This document shows, piece by piece, positions 24,491-33,552 of a stretch of 39,257 nt of DNA. Source of the stretch: Hymenobacter sp. (GTDB lineage Bacteria > Bacteroidota > Bacteroidia > Cytophagales > Hymenobacteraceae); assembly GCA_025353745.1 (NCBI GenBank), contig JANXOE010000024.1:1-39257 (forward strand), in the 5' to 3' direction. The position numbers and the translations under genes were made by a program. The notes below the pieces were generated by a model, which saw only the letters and a program-made list of their open reading frames with translations, was not told the DNA's origin and ran no database searches. Position 1 is the stretch's first letter, and each line of letters starts with the position of its first letter.

Positions 24491-26326
24491 ATGTCCGCTA
24501 TGCGCCCATCCCTTCTGCTGCTGAGCACCGCTTTGCTGCTCGCCGGCCCCGCCCGCGCCCAGGGCCCCAAGGGCTGGGGCCCCGCCGACGGCACCGCCCT
24601 GGCCCGCGACTACGCCCGGCGCGGCGAGCCCGAGAAAGCCGTGTTCCTGCTCGAGCGCCTGCCCCCCGAGCAACAAACGGGCCCCGAGCTATTCCCGGTG
24701 TACTTGCAGGCCCTCACCGACCTCAAGCGCTACAAAGACGCCGAGAAGCTGGCCAAAAAAGCCATCAAGCTGCACCCCGCCGACGCTGCCTACGGCGTGG
24801 CCCTGGGCGGGGCCTTGCAAGCCGCCGGCGACGCTGCCGGGGCCGAGAAGCAGTGGCAGCGGGTAGTCAACCAACTTGCCCCGGAGCAGGTGGGGCCGGC
24901 GGCGGCCGAGTTTGGGCGGCGCAATTTGCCGGCCTGGGCCGAAAAAGCCTACCTGCGCGGCCGCGCCCTGGCCCGCAACGAAACCGAGTACGGCCCCCAG
25001 CTCATCCAGCTCTACACCCAAACCCAGCAGCAGGACCGCCTGCTGGCCGAAACCCTGCGCCTTATTGAGCAGGACGCGCAGCAGCTGCCCTACGTGCGCA
25101 ACATGCTCCAAAACGCGTTAAAGGAGGAAAAGGACTTCGACGCCCTCGAAAAGCAGCTGGTGAGCGCCGCCCAGCAGCACCCCGAGCAGGCCGCCTACGC
25201 CGAGCTGCTGCTGTGGCTGCAGGTGCAGCGCCACGACTTCGCCGGGGCCCTCGTGCAGGCCCGCGCCCTCGACCGGCGCGGGCGCACCCAGGGCAGCCGG
25301 GTGCTGGAAGTGGCCGCCATCGCCCAACAAAACAAGGACTACGAAAGCGCCCTCGCCGGCTACGACTACGTGCTGAAAGAGTACCGCGACGGCCCCCTCT
25401 ACAACGCCGCCCGCCAGCGCCGCCTGGCCGCCCGCGAGGACCAGGTGCGCGGCACCTACCCCGTCGACCCCGCCCAGGTGCGGGCCCTGGCCGCCGAGTA
25501 CGAGCAGCTGCTGGCCGAGCTGGGCCGGGCCCCCGAAGCGGCCCCGGTGCGCCGCCGCCTGGCCGACCTCTACGCCTTCCAGCTCGGCGACCGCGCCCGG
25601 GCCATGGGCTTGCTGCAAGCCGTCGTCGACCAGCCCACGGCCCCCGCCGGACTGGTCGACGACGCCAAGCTGGCCCTCGGCGACTTGTACCTGCTGCGCG
25701 GCGAGCCCTGGGAAGCCACGCTGCTCTATTCGCAGGTGGAAAAAGCGGAGAAGGAAGCCCCGCTGGGCTACGAAGCCAAGCTGCGCAACGCCCGCCTGAG
25801 CTACTTCGCCGGCGATTTTAAGCTCGCCCAAAGCCACCTCGACATCCTGAAGGAAGCCACGACCCGCGAAATTGCCAACGACGCCATGCAGCTCTCGCTG
25901 CTCATCGCCACCAACACCGTGGAAGACACCCTGGGCCGGGCCCTGAAGGACTACGCCGCCGCCGAGCAGCTCGTGTTTCAGAACAAGCTGCCCGCCGCCG
26001 TGGCCGGCCTCGACGCCTTGCTGGCCAAGTACCCCGGCCACTCGCTGACCGACAACGCCACCTACCTCAAGGCCCAGCTCCAGCAGCGGATGGGCGATTT
26101 CCCGGCCGCCGTGGCCACCCTCGGGCACTTGCTGGCCGGCCCCGCCAACGGCGTGCTCAGCGACGACGCCCTGTTCCTGCTCGCCCGCATCCAGGAAGAA
26201 GACCTCAAAGACAAGCCCCGGGCCCAGGCCCTTTACGAGCAGGTGCTCACCAAGTACCCCGGCAGCATCTACGTGGCCGAGGCCCGCAAGCGCTTCCGCA
26301 AGCTGCGCGGCGACAGCGTGCAGTAG
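24491..26326 (+). CDS. Exported tetratricopeptide-repeat protein
   Basis: A 611-aa protein with a signal peptide (MRPSLLLLSTALLLAGPARA; starts ATG 24491 or 24500) and then TPR-like helical repeats along its whole length. Examples are DYARRGEPEKAVFLLERLPP, YLQALTDLKRYKDAEKLAKK, DYESALAGYDYVLKEYRDGP and, near the end, FPAAVATLGHLLAG followed by PRAQALYEQVLTKYPGSIYV. The mature protein is probably periplasmic and acts as a scaffold. TAACTTTA (24388-24395) upstream is a one-mismatch -7 box. The exact role is unknown. Confidence 0.85.
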   Translation: MSAMRPSLLLLSTALLLAGPARAQGPKGWGPADGTALARDYARRGEPEKAVFLLERLPPEQQTGPELFPVYLQALTDLKRYKDAEKLAKKAIKLHPADAAYGVALGGALQAAGDAAGAEKQWQRVVNQLAPEQVGPAAAEFGRRNLPAWAEKAYLRGRALARNETEYGPQLIQLYTQTQQQDRLLAETLRLIEQDAQQLPYVRNMLQNALKEEKDFDALEKQLVSAAQQHPEQAAYAELLLWLQVQRHDFAGALVQARALDRRGRTQGSRVLEVAAIAQQNKDYESALAGYDYVLKEYRDGPLYNAARQRRLAAREDQVRGTYPVDPAQVRALAAEYEQLLAELGRAPEAAPVRRRLADLYAFQLGDRARAMGLLQAVVDQPTAPAGLVDDAKLALGDLYLLRGEPWEATLLYSQVEKAEKEAPLGYEAKLRNARLSYFAGDFKLAQSHLDILKEATTREIANDAMQLSLLIATNTVEDTLGRALKDYAAAEQLVFQNKLPAAVAGLDALLAKYPGHSLTDNATYLKAQLQQRMGDFPAAVATLGHLLAGPANGVLSDDALFLLARIQEEDLKDKPRAQALYEQVLTKYPGSIYVAEARKRFRKLRGDSVQ

Positions 26327-26337
26327 GGCCCCGGGCG

Positions 26338-26369
26338 GCGGGCGGTCGGCTTTTTTGCCGGCCGCCCGC
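26338..26369 (+). repeat. GC-rich hairpin with T6 loop (first of an inverted pair)
   Basis: GCGGGCGGTCGGC (26338-26350), loop TTTTTT, then GCCGGCCGCCCGC (26357-26369), 12 of 13 paired plus a G-T. The U-run lies in the loop rather than after the stem. A second, inverted copy lies at 26417-26448. Confidence 0.5.
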
Positions 26370-26416
26370 TAATCGTTGAACCGTGGCCTAACCGTAGCTG
26401 AGGGCCCCGGCGATTA

Positions 26417-26448
26417 CCGGGCGGCCGGTGAAAAAGCCGGCCGCCCGG
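26417..26448 (-). repeat. GC-rich hairpin, inverted copy of 26338-26369
   Basis: CCGGGCGGCCGG (26417-26428), loop TGAAAAAG, CCGGCCGCCCGG (26437-26448). Read on the minus strand it matches the first hairpin closely, including the T-rich loop. It lies 40 bases beyond the end of the small minus-strand gene, so each hairpin faces one of two converging transcripts. Confidence 0.5.
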
Positions 26449-26487
26449 GCCGTTCCGGTAGGCAGCCACTACTGCCGCCGGCATACG

Positions 26488-26601
26488 TTACCGGAAGAAG
26501 ACGAACAAAAACGCCAGAAACACGATGAAAACCAGGTACATCAGGCCGTCGGAAAGAATGTATTGACGGTAGCGGCGGTAGAAATCGCGGAGCTTGGGCA
26601 T
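26488..26601 (-). CDS. 37-residue single-span membrane protein
   Basis: The minus strand from ATG 26601 to TAA 26488 encodes MPKLRDFYRRYRQYILSDGL followed by MYLVFIVFLAFLFVFFR. The N-terminus is strongly basic and aromatic, and the last ~17 residues form a clean membrane helix. A hairpin follows the stop, and TACCTTTA (minus strand, 26631-26638) is a one-mismatch -7 box upstream. The composition contrast (AT-rich hydrophobic codons in a GC-rich neighbourhood) supports real coding. Similar tiny basic-plus-TM proteins occur in Bacteroidota; no function is known to me. Confidence 0.65.
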   Translation of the reverse strand: MPKLRDFYRRYRQYILSDGLMYLVFIVFLAFLFVFFR

Positions 26602-26666
26602 GGGGCAAAAGGGGCGGGCGCGGGGGCCGGTAAAGGTAGGCGCGCATCCCAGGCCGGGTTTGGGCG

Positions 26667-26674
26667 TACTTTTG
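26667..26674 (+). promoter_or_regulatory. TACTTTTG -7 box for recJ
   Basis: Exact match to TANNTTTG, 29 bases before ATG 26704. It is divergent from the weaker box of the 37-aa protein gene. No clear -33 TTG is visible. Confidence 0.6.
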
Positions 26675-26703
26675 CGCGATAGCCTTTCCGCGTAATCTGC
26701 CCA

Positions 26704-28443
26704 ATGCCACTACCCGCTGCCAAAAGCTGGAATTTTGCCCCGGCCCCCGATCCGGCGCGGGTCCTGGCCATCACCGAGGCCCTGCCCGTGGGCCCCGAAG
26801 TAGGCGCGATGCTGGTGCAGCGCGGCCTCGACACCCCCGAGGCGGCGGCGGCCTTCATCTACTCCGACCTGCGGCAGCTGCCCGACCCGTTTCTGCTGCG
26901 CGACATGGACCGCGCCGTGGACCGCCTCGTGCGGGCCCTGGAAACGGGTGAGAAAGTGCTCGTGCTGGGCGATTACGACGTGGACGGCATCACGTCGGTG
27001 GCGCTGGTCATCAGCTACCTCACGCCGCTCTTCGGGGCCGGGCGCCTGCGCGACTATATCCCCGACCGCTACACCGAGGGCTACGGCATCAGCCACCACG
27101 CCGTGGACGTGGCCGTGGCCGAGGGCTTCGCCCTGATCGTGGCCCTCGACTGCGGCATCAAGGCCCTGGAGCCGGTGGCCTACGCCGCCGGGCAGGGCGT
27201 CGACTTCGTCATCTGCGACCACCACCTGCCCGGCGAAACCCTGCCCGCCGCCGTGGCCGTGCTCGACCCCAAGCGCGCCGACTGCCGGTACCCGTACCCC
27301 GACTTGTCGGGCTGCGGCGTGGGCTTCAAGCTGATGCAGGGCCTGGGCCAGCGCCTGGGCCGCGACGAAGCCTTCCTCTACGACCTGCTGGACCTGGTGA
27401 CGGTGAGCATTGCCGCCGACGTGGTGCCCGTGACCGGCGAAAACCGCGTGCTGGCCGCCCACGGCCTGCGCCGCTTCAACGAAGACGCCCACTTGCTGCG
27501 GCCCGGCCTGGCCGCCCTGCGCGAGCTGGCCACCCTGCGCGAGGGGCCCCTCACGCTCAGCAGCCTGATTTTCGGCTTCGCCCCGCGCATCAACGCCGCC
27601 GGCCGCATGGGCGACGCCCGCCGCGCCGTGGCCATGCTGCTGGCCCCCGACCAGCAGGAGGCCCGCCACACCGCCGAAGTCGTGGACCGCATGAACCAGG
27701 AGCGCCGCGGCTCCGACCAGGCCACCACCCAGGAGGCCCTGGCCCTGATTGCCGACAGCCCGGCCCTGCAAGCGGCCCACGCCACGGTGCTCTACCAGGC
27801 CCACTGGCACCAGGGCGTGCTGGGCATCGTGGCCTCGCGCTGCCTCGACCAGTATTACCGGCCCACGGTCATCCTCACCCAGCGCGACGGCAAGGCCACC
27901 GGCTCGGCCCGCTCGGTGGCCGGCTTCGACATCCACGAGGCCCTGGAGCTGTGCGCCCCGCTGCTGGAGCAGTTCGGGGGCCACCGCGCCGCCGCCGGCC
28001 TCACGCTGAAGGTCGAAAACGTGCCCGCGTTTCAGGCCCAGTTCGAGGCCATCGTGGCCCGCACCCAGGCCACGGCCCACCTGGTGCGGCCCGTCGAAAT
28101 CGATGCCCTGCTGCCGCTGGCCCGCATCACCGACGGCTTTTTGCAGGAGTTACGGCCCCTGGAGCCTTTCGGGCCCGGCAACCCCAACCCGGTGTTTGCT
28201 TCGGAACGCCTGGTGGCCGTGCCCGGCAGCGCCCGCGAGGTCGGCAACGGCCACCTCAAAATCCGGCTCGTGGCCGCCGACGGCCCCGGCCCCGCCGTCG
28301 AAGCCATCGGCTTTGGCCTGGCCGGCTACCTGGCCCGCATCCACGAAGGCCAGCCTTTTGACGTGTGCTACACCCTGGAAATGAACGAGTACCGCGGCAG
28401 CCGCCACGTGCAGCTGCGCCTGCTGGATCTGCGCTGGGCGTAA
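26704..28443 (+). CDS. recJ: Single-stranded-DNA-specific exonuclease RecJ
   Basis: 5'-3' ssDNA exonuclease of the DHH phosphoesterase family, acting in RecF-pathway recombination, base excision and mismatch repair. The 579 aa include the DHH domain with metal ligands in GDYDVDGITS (Asp90, Asp92, Asp94), DCGIKA, and ICDHHLPG. The DHHA1 domain follows (RSVAGFDIHEALELCAPLLE, GGHRAAAGLTLK) with a C-terminal OB-like domain (LEPFGPGNPNPVFAS onward). It acts in the same pathway as recF, also in this window. Confidence 0.96.
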   Translation: MPLPAAKSWNFAPAPDPARVLAITEALPVGPEVGAMLVQRGLDTPEAAAAFIYSDLRQLPDPFLLRDMDRAVDRLVRALETGEKVLVLGDYDVDGITSVALVISYLTPLFGAGRLRDYIPDRYTEGYGISHHAVDVAVAEGFALIVALDCGIKALEPVAYAAGQGVDFVICDHHLPGETLPAAVAVLDPKRADCRYPYPDLSGCGVGFKLMQGLGQRLGRDEAFLYDLLDLVTVSIAADVVPVTGENRVLAAHGLRRFNEDAHLLRPGLAALRELATLREGPLTLSSLIFGFAPRINAAGRMGDARRAVAMLLAPDQQEARHTAEVVDRMNQERRGSDQATTQEALALIADSPALQAAHATVLYQAHWHQGVLGIVASRCLDQYYRPTVILTQRDGKATGSARSVAGFDIHEALELCAPLLEQFGGHRAAAGLTLKVENVPAFQAQFEAIVARTQATAHLVRPVEIDALLPLARITDGFLQELRPLEPFGPGNPNPVFASERLVAVPGSAREVGNGHLKIRLVAADGPGPAVEAIGFGLAGYLARIHEGQPFDVCYTLEMNEYRGSRHVQLRLLDLRWA

Positions 28444-28461
28444 CCCGTTTTTGGGCAGGCG

Positions 28462-28755
28462 TTGCTCTCGTTCGCCGTCGATGATTGTTGCCTCTACCAA
28501 ATCGACCCGACTTCTTTCCAAAGGCCTGTTGGCCAGCCGGGGCCCTGGGAGGAAATGCTGGGGTTTTTGTGCTTCAGCCTGAAGAAATTTGCCACGGCGG
28601 GCGTGGGCGAGGTGCACCCGGTCACGACCGCTGCGCGGGTCTGCGCCGTGGGCGAAATGGCCGTGGCGTACTTCACCACGGTGCTGGTCATCGCCAACGT
28701 GGGCTGCCTGCAAACGGTGCTGACCCGCGGCCCGGACCCGGAAACGCGCGGATGA
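28462..28755 (+). pseudogene. Remnant of a two-TM potassium-channel-like protein
   Basis: The open frame 28462-28755 starts 18 bases after recJ without a good start codon (TTG 28462, or ATG 28555 giving 67 aa). It reads FLCFSLKKFATAGVGEVHPV followed by a hydrophobic helix (GEMAVAYFTTVLVIANVGCL). The layout pore helix, filter-like TAGVGE, HPVT, then TM2 resembles the Ion_trans_2 family, whose filter is TVGYG. The N-terminal membrane helix is absent and recJ lies immediately upstream, so the gene looks 5'-truncated. A shortened but functional protein cannot be excluded. Confidence 0.45.
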
Positions 28756-28767
28756 GGCCGGGCGCGG

Positions 28768-29121
28768 CTAGCGCCGCGCCGTCCACACCCACCACATCAG
28801 CAAGGCTTGCAGGGGCAGGCGGCCCCAGGCGGCCCAGGCCGGGAAGCGCAGCTGGCCGGCAATCTGCGCCATGTACACGTTGGCCGGAAACACGGCGGCC
28901 AGCAGCACCACCAGGCCCAGCGCGGCCCACCAGCGGGTGGGGCCAAACAGCAGCCCCAGGGCCCCCGCCACCTCAAAAAAGCCGCTCACGTACACCAGCG
29001 CCAGCGGGGCAGGCAGCGCGGGCGGCACGATGCGCAGGTAAATTTCTGGTTTCAGAAAGTGCAGCAGGCCGGCCCCCGCGAAGGTGGCCGCCAGCACGTA
29101 GCGCGAAATAAGGTGCAGCAT
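28768..29121 (-). CDS. DoxX-family four-span membrane protein
   Basis: A 117-aa protein from ATG 29121 with four membrane helices. It has the DoxX-like pattern RYVLAATFAGAGLLHFLKPE at the start, VYVSGFFEVAGALGLLFGPT in the middle, and FPANVYMAQIAGQLRFPAWA toward the end. DoxX-like proteins are small quinol-oxidase-associated or redox-linked membrane proteins, and most have no known function. It is separated from the downstream end of the kinase gene by 25 bases on the same strand, so the two may be co-transcribed. Confidence 0.82.
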   Translation of the reverse strand: MLHLISRYVLAATFAGAGLLHFLKPEIYLRIVPPALPAPLALVYVSGFFEVAGALGLLFGPTRWWAALGLVVLLAAVFPANVYMAQIAGQLRFPAWAAWGRLPLQALLMWWVWTARR

Positions 29122-29146
29122 AGCGGGCAAAGAACGGTTGCCAGCG

Positions 29147-31906
29147 CTAAGCCGGCACGGACCGCGGCAGCTGCTTGCGCAGGGCCCCTAGGCCCCGGCC
29201 GAGGGCCCTGGCCGCCCGGTGCGCCGCCACAGAGGTCACGCCGGGGGCTTCCAAAGCGGCCAGGTGGGCTTCGAGCGATGCCGCGCCCAGCAGCTGGAGC
29301 GACGGGCGCAGGCGGTGCGCCAGGGCCGCCAGGGCGGGCAGGTCGGTGGCGGCCTGGGCGGTGCGCAGCTCGGCCAGGGCCCCGGGCATGTTGCCGTGGA
29401 AGGCTTCCAGCACCCGGTTGACGAACGCCAGGTTGCCGCGCGCCGTTTCGCGCAGCCGGGCCAGGTCGAAGGGCGGGGGCGGGGCGGGGGCCGCCGGGGC
29501 CGGTTCCGCCGGGCCGTCCGGGCCAGTCAAAGGCTCGCCGAGCAGGGCGGCGAGCTTGGCCAGCAGCTCGGCCTCGGCGTAGGGCTTGGCCAGCGTGTCG
29601 TTGAGGCCGGCGGCGCGGTACTTGTCGGCATCGGTCCGGAAGGCGTTGGCCGTCAGGGCCAGGATGGGCGTGGCGGCCCGCGCCGGGTCGGGGTGGGCGC
29701 GCAGGCGGGCGGTGGTTTCCAAGCCGTTCATGCCCGGCATTTGGATGTCCATCAGCACGGCGTCGTAGGTGTTGGCTGCGAACAAGTCCAGCGCCGCCGC
29801 CCCATTACCGGCCACGTCGACGCGCACGCCGTGGGCGGCCAGCAGCAGCTGGGCCACTTCGGCGCTCACGGAATTGTCTTCGGCCAGCAGCACCCGGCGG
29901 CCCCGCACGGCCCGGTGGTCGGGGGCGGGGGGCGGCGGGGCCTGGGCCGCCGTCTGCTGCGCTGCGCTGGCTTTGGGCAAAGTAATGGAAAAGGCAAACG
30001 AGCTGCCCAGGCCCACCTTGCTTTCCACGCGCAGGTTGCCGCCCATCTGCCGCACCAGGGCCCGGCTGATGCTCAGGCCCAGCCCCGTGCCCCCAAACTG
30101 CCGGGCCGTGTCGGCGTAAGCCTGGGTAAATTCCTGAAAAATGGCCTCCAGCTTGTCGGCGGCAATGCCGATGCCCGTGTCCGCCACCCGGAACTCGGTG
30201 GTGGTGGTGGTTTCGGTGTCCGCCACGAAGTAGCCCCCCACCGAGATGGTGCCCCCCGCCGGGGTGAACTTGATGGCGTTGGAGAGCAGGTTGAGCAGGA
30301 TCTGGTTGAGCCGGTAGGAGTCGCCCACCACCCACGGGTGCCGGCACGACTCGCTTAGCCGGGTGCCGATCACCCGGATGCCCTTCTGCTGGGCCAGCGC
30401 GGCCAGGGGCTGTGCGGCGGCCCACATGCTGTCGCAGAGGTTGAACGCCCGTTGTTCCAGCTCCAGCTGCCCCGACGTAATCTTGGCCATGTCGAGCACG
30501 TCGTTCACCACCGTCAGCAGGTGCTGGCCCGTGTGCTGGATGGTGCCCAGGAAGCGCTGCTGTTCGGCGTCGAGCGAGGTTTTGGCCAGCAGCGACGCCA
30601 TGCCCAGCACCCCGTGCAGCGGCGTGCGGATTTCGTGGCTCATGTTGGCCAGAAAATTTTCGCGGGCCGTGGCGGCTGCCTCGGCCGCCAGTTGCGCCGC
30701 CTTGAGGGTGGTAATGTCGGTGCTCACGCACAGCACGTGCGCCGTGCCGTCGGGCTGCACCAAGGGGCACTTCATCGATTGGTACCAGCGCACCTCGCCG
30801 TTGGGCAGCGTCAGGTGGTCTTCCACCACCAGTGCGCGGCCCAGCACCACCACCTCTGTGTCGGAGCTTTCGAACGAGCTTCGCTCCTGCGGCAGCACGC
30901 CCTCCGTGGCCGTGGCCGTGCCGGCCAGCTGGCGCACCAGCTGGCGCAGCTCCGTCATGGCCCGGTTCTGAAACACTACCTCGGCGTGCGGCTTGCGCAC
31001 GTAAATCAGGTTGGGGTTGAGGTCGAGTACCTGCGCCATGAACTCGCGCTGGGCCAGCACCACCGCCTCGCTGGCGCGGGCCTTGGCTTCGGCCCCGCGC
31101 TGGGTGGTCACGTCCAGGCCGTAGCTGATGACCAGGCGCAGCGTGCCATCGGCGTGAAACACGGGTTGGTACGACCGCAGCCAGTGCACCGGCGGCTGGT
31201 CGCCGGAAGCCGGCCACTCCTCGGCCCAATCGACGGCCGTTTTCTGCGCCACGGCCCGACGAAACAGGCGCTTGCGGCGTTCGCCCAGGGCCGGGGGCAT
31301 GCCGTGCGCCTCGCAGTACTCCGCAAAGGTTTGGCCCAGGCTGGGCAGCGGGCGGCGGGCGTACTTGCGGGCGGCGGGGTTGCGGTAGCGTTGGCGCTGC
31401 TCGGCGTCGAGCACCGCCACGGCGGCCGGCATGTACTTAAGCACGGTTTCGTAGAAGGTTTGCTGCTCGTGCACCTCGGCCTCGGCCGCGCGCAGCTTCG
31501 TCACGTCGGTGAGGTAAAACAACGTGTGGTCCTCGTCCGGCACCGGCACCGCGCACACCAGAAAGGTGTGCCCGGCCACGGCCAGCTCGCGCTGCACCGC
31601 CGCGCCCGTGCGCCGCGCCGCATCGGCCGCCGCGGCCAGCCACTGCCGCACGGGCGTGTCGGGCAGCCCCACCAGCTCCGGCACCCGAAACGCAGCCGCG
31701 TTGGCGTACTGCAACTGCCCCGCCCGGCCCAGGCGCACCAGCGGGTTGGGGCTGCGCTCGGCCAGGTGGGCCGTCAGGCGCAGGTGGTCCACTTCGGCTT
31801 CGGCCCGGGCGCGGCCGGCCCGCTCGGCGGCCAGCATCGCCCGCAGCTCGGCCACGGTGGCGGGGGCGTCAATCTCGTTGGTAAGGCAGGGTAGAGGAGC
31901 AACCAT
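29147..31906 (-). CDS. Hybrid sensor histidine kinase (PAS-HisKA-HATPase-REC-Hpt)
   Basis: A 919-aa multi-step phosphorelay kinase without membrane segments, so it probably senses cytoplasmic signals. Order: N-terminal coiled coil (~20-45), three PAS-like domains (~48-150, ~155-270, ~285-405), HisKA with His424 in NMSHEIRTPLHG, and HATPase_c (NLLSNAIKFTPAGG; VADTGIGI; GGTGLGLSIS). A receiver domain follows with phospho-acceptor Asp720 in LMDIQMPG and the KPY lysine. A C-terminal Hpt domain has His864 in AHRLRPSLQLLG. The Hpt motif has Pro instead of the usual small residue after HRLR. No separate output regulator is adjacent; the final acceptor is encoded elsewhere. Confidence 0.94.
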   Translation of the reverse strand: MVAPLPCLTNEIDAPATVAELRAMLAAERAGRARAEAEVDHLRLTAHLAERSPNPLVRLGRAGQLQYANAAAFRVPELVGLPDTPVRQWLAAAADAARRTGAAVQRELAVAGHTFLVCAVPVPDEDHTLFYLTDVTKLRAAEAEVHEQQTFYETVLKYMPAAVAVLDAEQRQRYRNPAARKYARRPLPSLGQTFAEYCEAHGMPPALGERRKRLFRRAVAQKTAVDWAEEWPASGDQPPVHWLRSYQPVFHADGTLRLVISYGLDVTTQRGAEAKARASEAVVLAQREFMAQVLDLNPNLIYVRKPHAEVVFQNRAMTELRQLVRQLAGTATATEGVLPQERSSFESSDTEVVVLGRALVVEDHLTLPNGEVRWYQSMKCPLVQPDGTAHVLCVSTDITTLKAAQLAAEAAATARENFLANMSHEIRTPLHGVLGMASLLAKTSLDAEQQRFLGTIQHTGQHLLTVVNDVLDMAKITSGQLELEQRAFNLCDSMWAAAQPLAALAQQKGIRVIGTRLSESCRHPWVVGDSYRLNQILLNLLSNAIKFTPAGGTISVGGYFVADTETTTTTEFRVADTGIGIAADKLEAIFQEFTQAYADTARQFGGTGLGLSISRALVRQMGGNLRVESKVGLGSSFAFSITLPKASAAQQTAAQAPPPPAPDHRAVRGRRVLLAEDNSVSAEVAQLLLAAHGVRVDVAGNGAAALDLFAANTYDAVLMDIQMPGMNGLETTARLRAHPDPARAATPILALTANAFRTDADKYRAAGLNDTLAKPYAEAELLAKLAALLGEPLTGPDGPAEPAPAAPAPPPPFDLARLRETARGNLAFVNRVLEAFHGNMPGALAELRTAQAATDLPALAALAHRLRPSLQLLGAASLEAHLAALEAPGVTSVAAHRAARALGRGLGALRKQLPRSVPA

Positions 31907-31973
31907 AGGGGGCGGTTTTTAGCGGGAAAGTCCAAAAAACCACCGTAAATATAAGGCCCCCTGGGGTTATTCG

Positions 31974-33539
31974 CTACAGCTCTTTCCGCAGCCGCGCCAC
32001 CGGAATGTTCAGCTGCTCGCGGTACTTGGCCACCGTGCGCCGGGCAATGTTGTAGCCCCTGGCGTTCAGCATCTTCTCCAGCTTGTCGTCGGCCAGCGGG
32101 TGCGACTTGTTCTCTTTGTCGATCAAGTCCTTCAGAATGCTCTTCACTTCGCGGCTCGACACGTCCTCCCCCGAATCGGTGGCAATACCCTCCGAAAAGA
32201 AGTATTTCAGGGGATAAATGCCAAACTCCGTCTGCACCGACTTGGAGTTGGCCACCCGGCTCACCGTGCTAATATCCATTCCGATCTGCTGGGCGATGTC
32301 CTTCAAAATCATCGGACGCAGCTTGGTTTCGTCGCCTTCCACGAAAAACTCGCGCTGCAGGCTCACGATGGAGTTCATGGTGCGCAGCAGCGTGTTCTGG
32401 CGTTGGCGGATGGCGTCGATGAACCACTTGGCAGAATCCAATTTTTGCTTGACAAAAGTCACTGCCTCTTTCATCTTCTGGTCCTTCTTCGCTGCCTTGT
32501 CGTAGGTCCGGAACATCTCCGTGTAGGCCGGGCTCACGCGCAGCTCGGGGGCGTTGCGCGCGTTCAGGGTCAGGTTCAGCTCGCCGTTGTCGTTGGTGAG
32601 GATGAAGTCCGGCATCAGGTACTGGGTTTTGCCGGGGCCGCTGGGGCCGCTGCCGCCGGGCTTGGGGTTGAGCTTGAGGATCAGGGCCACGGCCTCCTTC
32701 AGCTCGTCGTCTTCCAGGTCCAGCTTTTGCTGGATGCGGGCGTAGTGCTTCTTGCTGAACTCCTCGAACAGCGTGCCGATGATCTGCTCGGCGTGCGCCG
32801 TCGCCTCGTCCTGGGGCCGCCGCTCGAGCTGCAGCAGCAGGCACTCAGGCAGGTCGCGGGCGGCGATGCCGGGCGGGTCGAAGCCCTGCACCACGCGCAG
32901 CACGGCCCCGATTTCGGGCACCGTGGCCTCCATGTTCTGCGAAAAGGCCAGGTCGTTGGCGATGGCCGCCAGGTCGCGCCGGATGTAGCCGTCGCCGTCG
33001 ATCGAGCCGATGAGCTGCTGGCCGATGGCTTCCTCCCGCTCGCCGAGCCGGGTGAAGTGCAGCTGGTCGAGCAGCGAGTCCATGAGCGAGCCGCTGGTGT
33101 CGGCCAGGGGCATCTCGCGCTCTTCCTCCTCGCCGGGGCCGTCGCCCTGCATCTTGTAGCCCGCAATCTCGTCGTCGTTGAGGTAGTCGCTCAGGTCGAG
33201 GTCGGTGTTGTCGGGGGCCTCGTCGGGGGCCGGCTCGGGCTCGGGCGCGGCGTCGGCGGGGGCGTAATCGTCGGCGTCGGCGGGCTCCTCAAAGTCTTCG
33301 TCGAGGGTGCTGTTGTCGCTGTCGAACTCGGCGTCCGGGTCCTCCGTTTCGGCCTCGTCGTCGCCGTCCTGTTCTTCGGGCTCGTCGGTGTCGCCCTCTT
33401 CCAAAGCGGGGTTCACCTCCATCTCTTCCTTGATGCGGGTTTCCAGCTCCGCCGTCGGAATTTGCAGCAGCTTAATGAACTGGATCTGCTGCGGGCTGAG
33501 CTTTTGGGAGAGAAGCTGTTTTAAATCGAGGCGTTGCAT
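31974..33539 (-). CDS. rpoN: RNA polymerase sigma-54 factor
   Basis: Alternative sigma factor that recognises -24/-12 promoters and needs AAA+ enhancer-binding activators. The 521 aa from ATG 33539 show region I (MQRLDLKQLLSQKLSPQQIQ), a very acidic region II of about 100 residues (EEGDTDEPEEQDGDDEAETE), the core-binding region, and the C-terminal RpoN box ARRTVAKYREQ. The frame is open 13 codons further upstream, but that extension crosses a TACTTTTG promoter box, so ATG 33539 is the start. It is divergent from asnS. Confidence 0.96.
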   Translation of the reverse strand: MQRLDLKQLLSQKLSPQQIQFIKLLQIPTAELETRIKEEMEVNPALEEGDTDEPEEQDGDDEAETEDPDAEFDSDNSTLDEDFEEPADADDYAPADAAPEPEPAPDEAPDNTDLDLSDYLNDDEIAGYKMQGDGPGEEEEREMPLADTSGSLMDSLLDQLHFTRLGEREEAIGQQLIGSIDGDGYIRRDLAAIANDLAFSQNMEATVPEIGAVLRVVQGFDPPGIAARDLPECLLLQLERRPQDEATAHAEQIIGTLFEEFSKKHYARIQQKLDLEDDELKEAVALILKLNPKPGGSGPSGPGKTQYLMPDFILTNDNGELNLTLNARNAPELRVSPAYTEMFRTYDKAAKKDQKMKEAVTFVKQKLDSAKWFIDAIRQRQNTLLRTMNSIVSLQREFFVEGDETKLRPMILKDIAQQIGMDISTVSRVANSKSVQTEFGIYPLKYFFSEGIATDSGEDVSSREVKSILKDLIDKENKSHPLADDKLEKMLNARGYNIARRTVAKYREQLNIPVARLRKEL

Positions 33540-33544
33540 AAAGG

Positions 33545-33552
33545 CAAAAGTA
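33545..33552 (-). promoter_or_regulatory. TACTTTTG -7 box for rpoN, nearly touching the start codon
   Basis: Minus-strand TACTTTTG is an exact TANNTTTG match whose last base lies 5 bases before ATG 33539. Transcription starting about 7 bases after the box would begin at or next to the ATG, giving a leaderless mRNA (inference). Confidence 0.5.
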
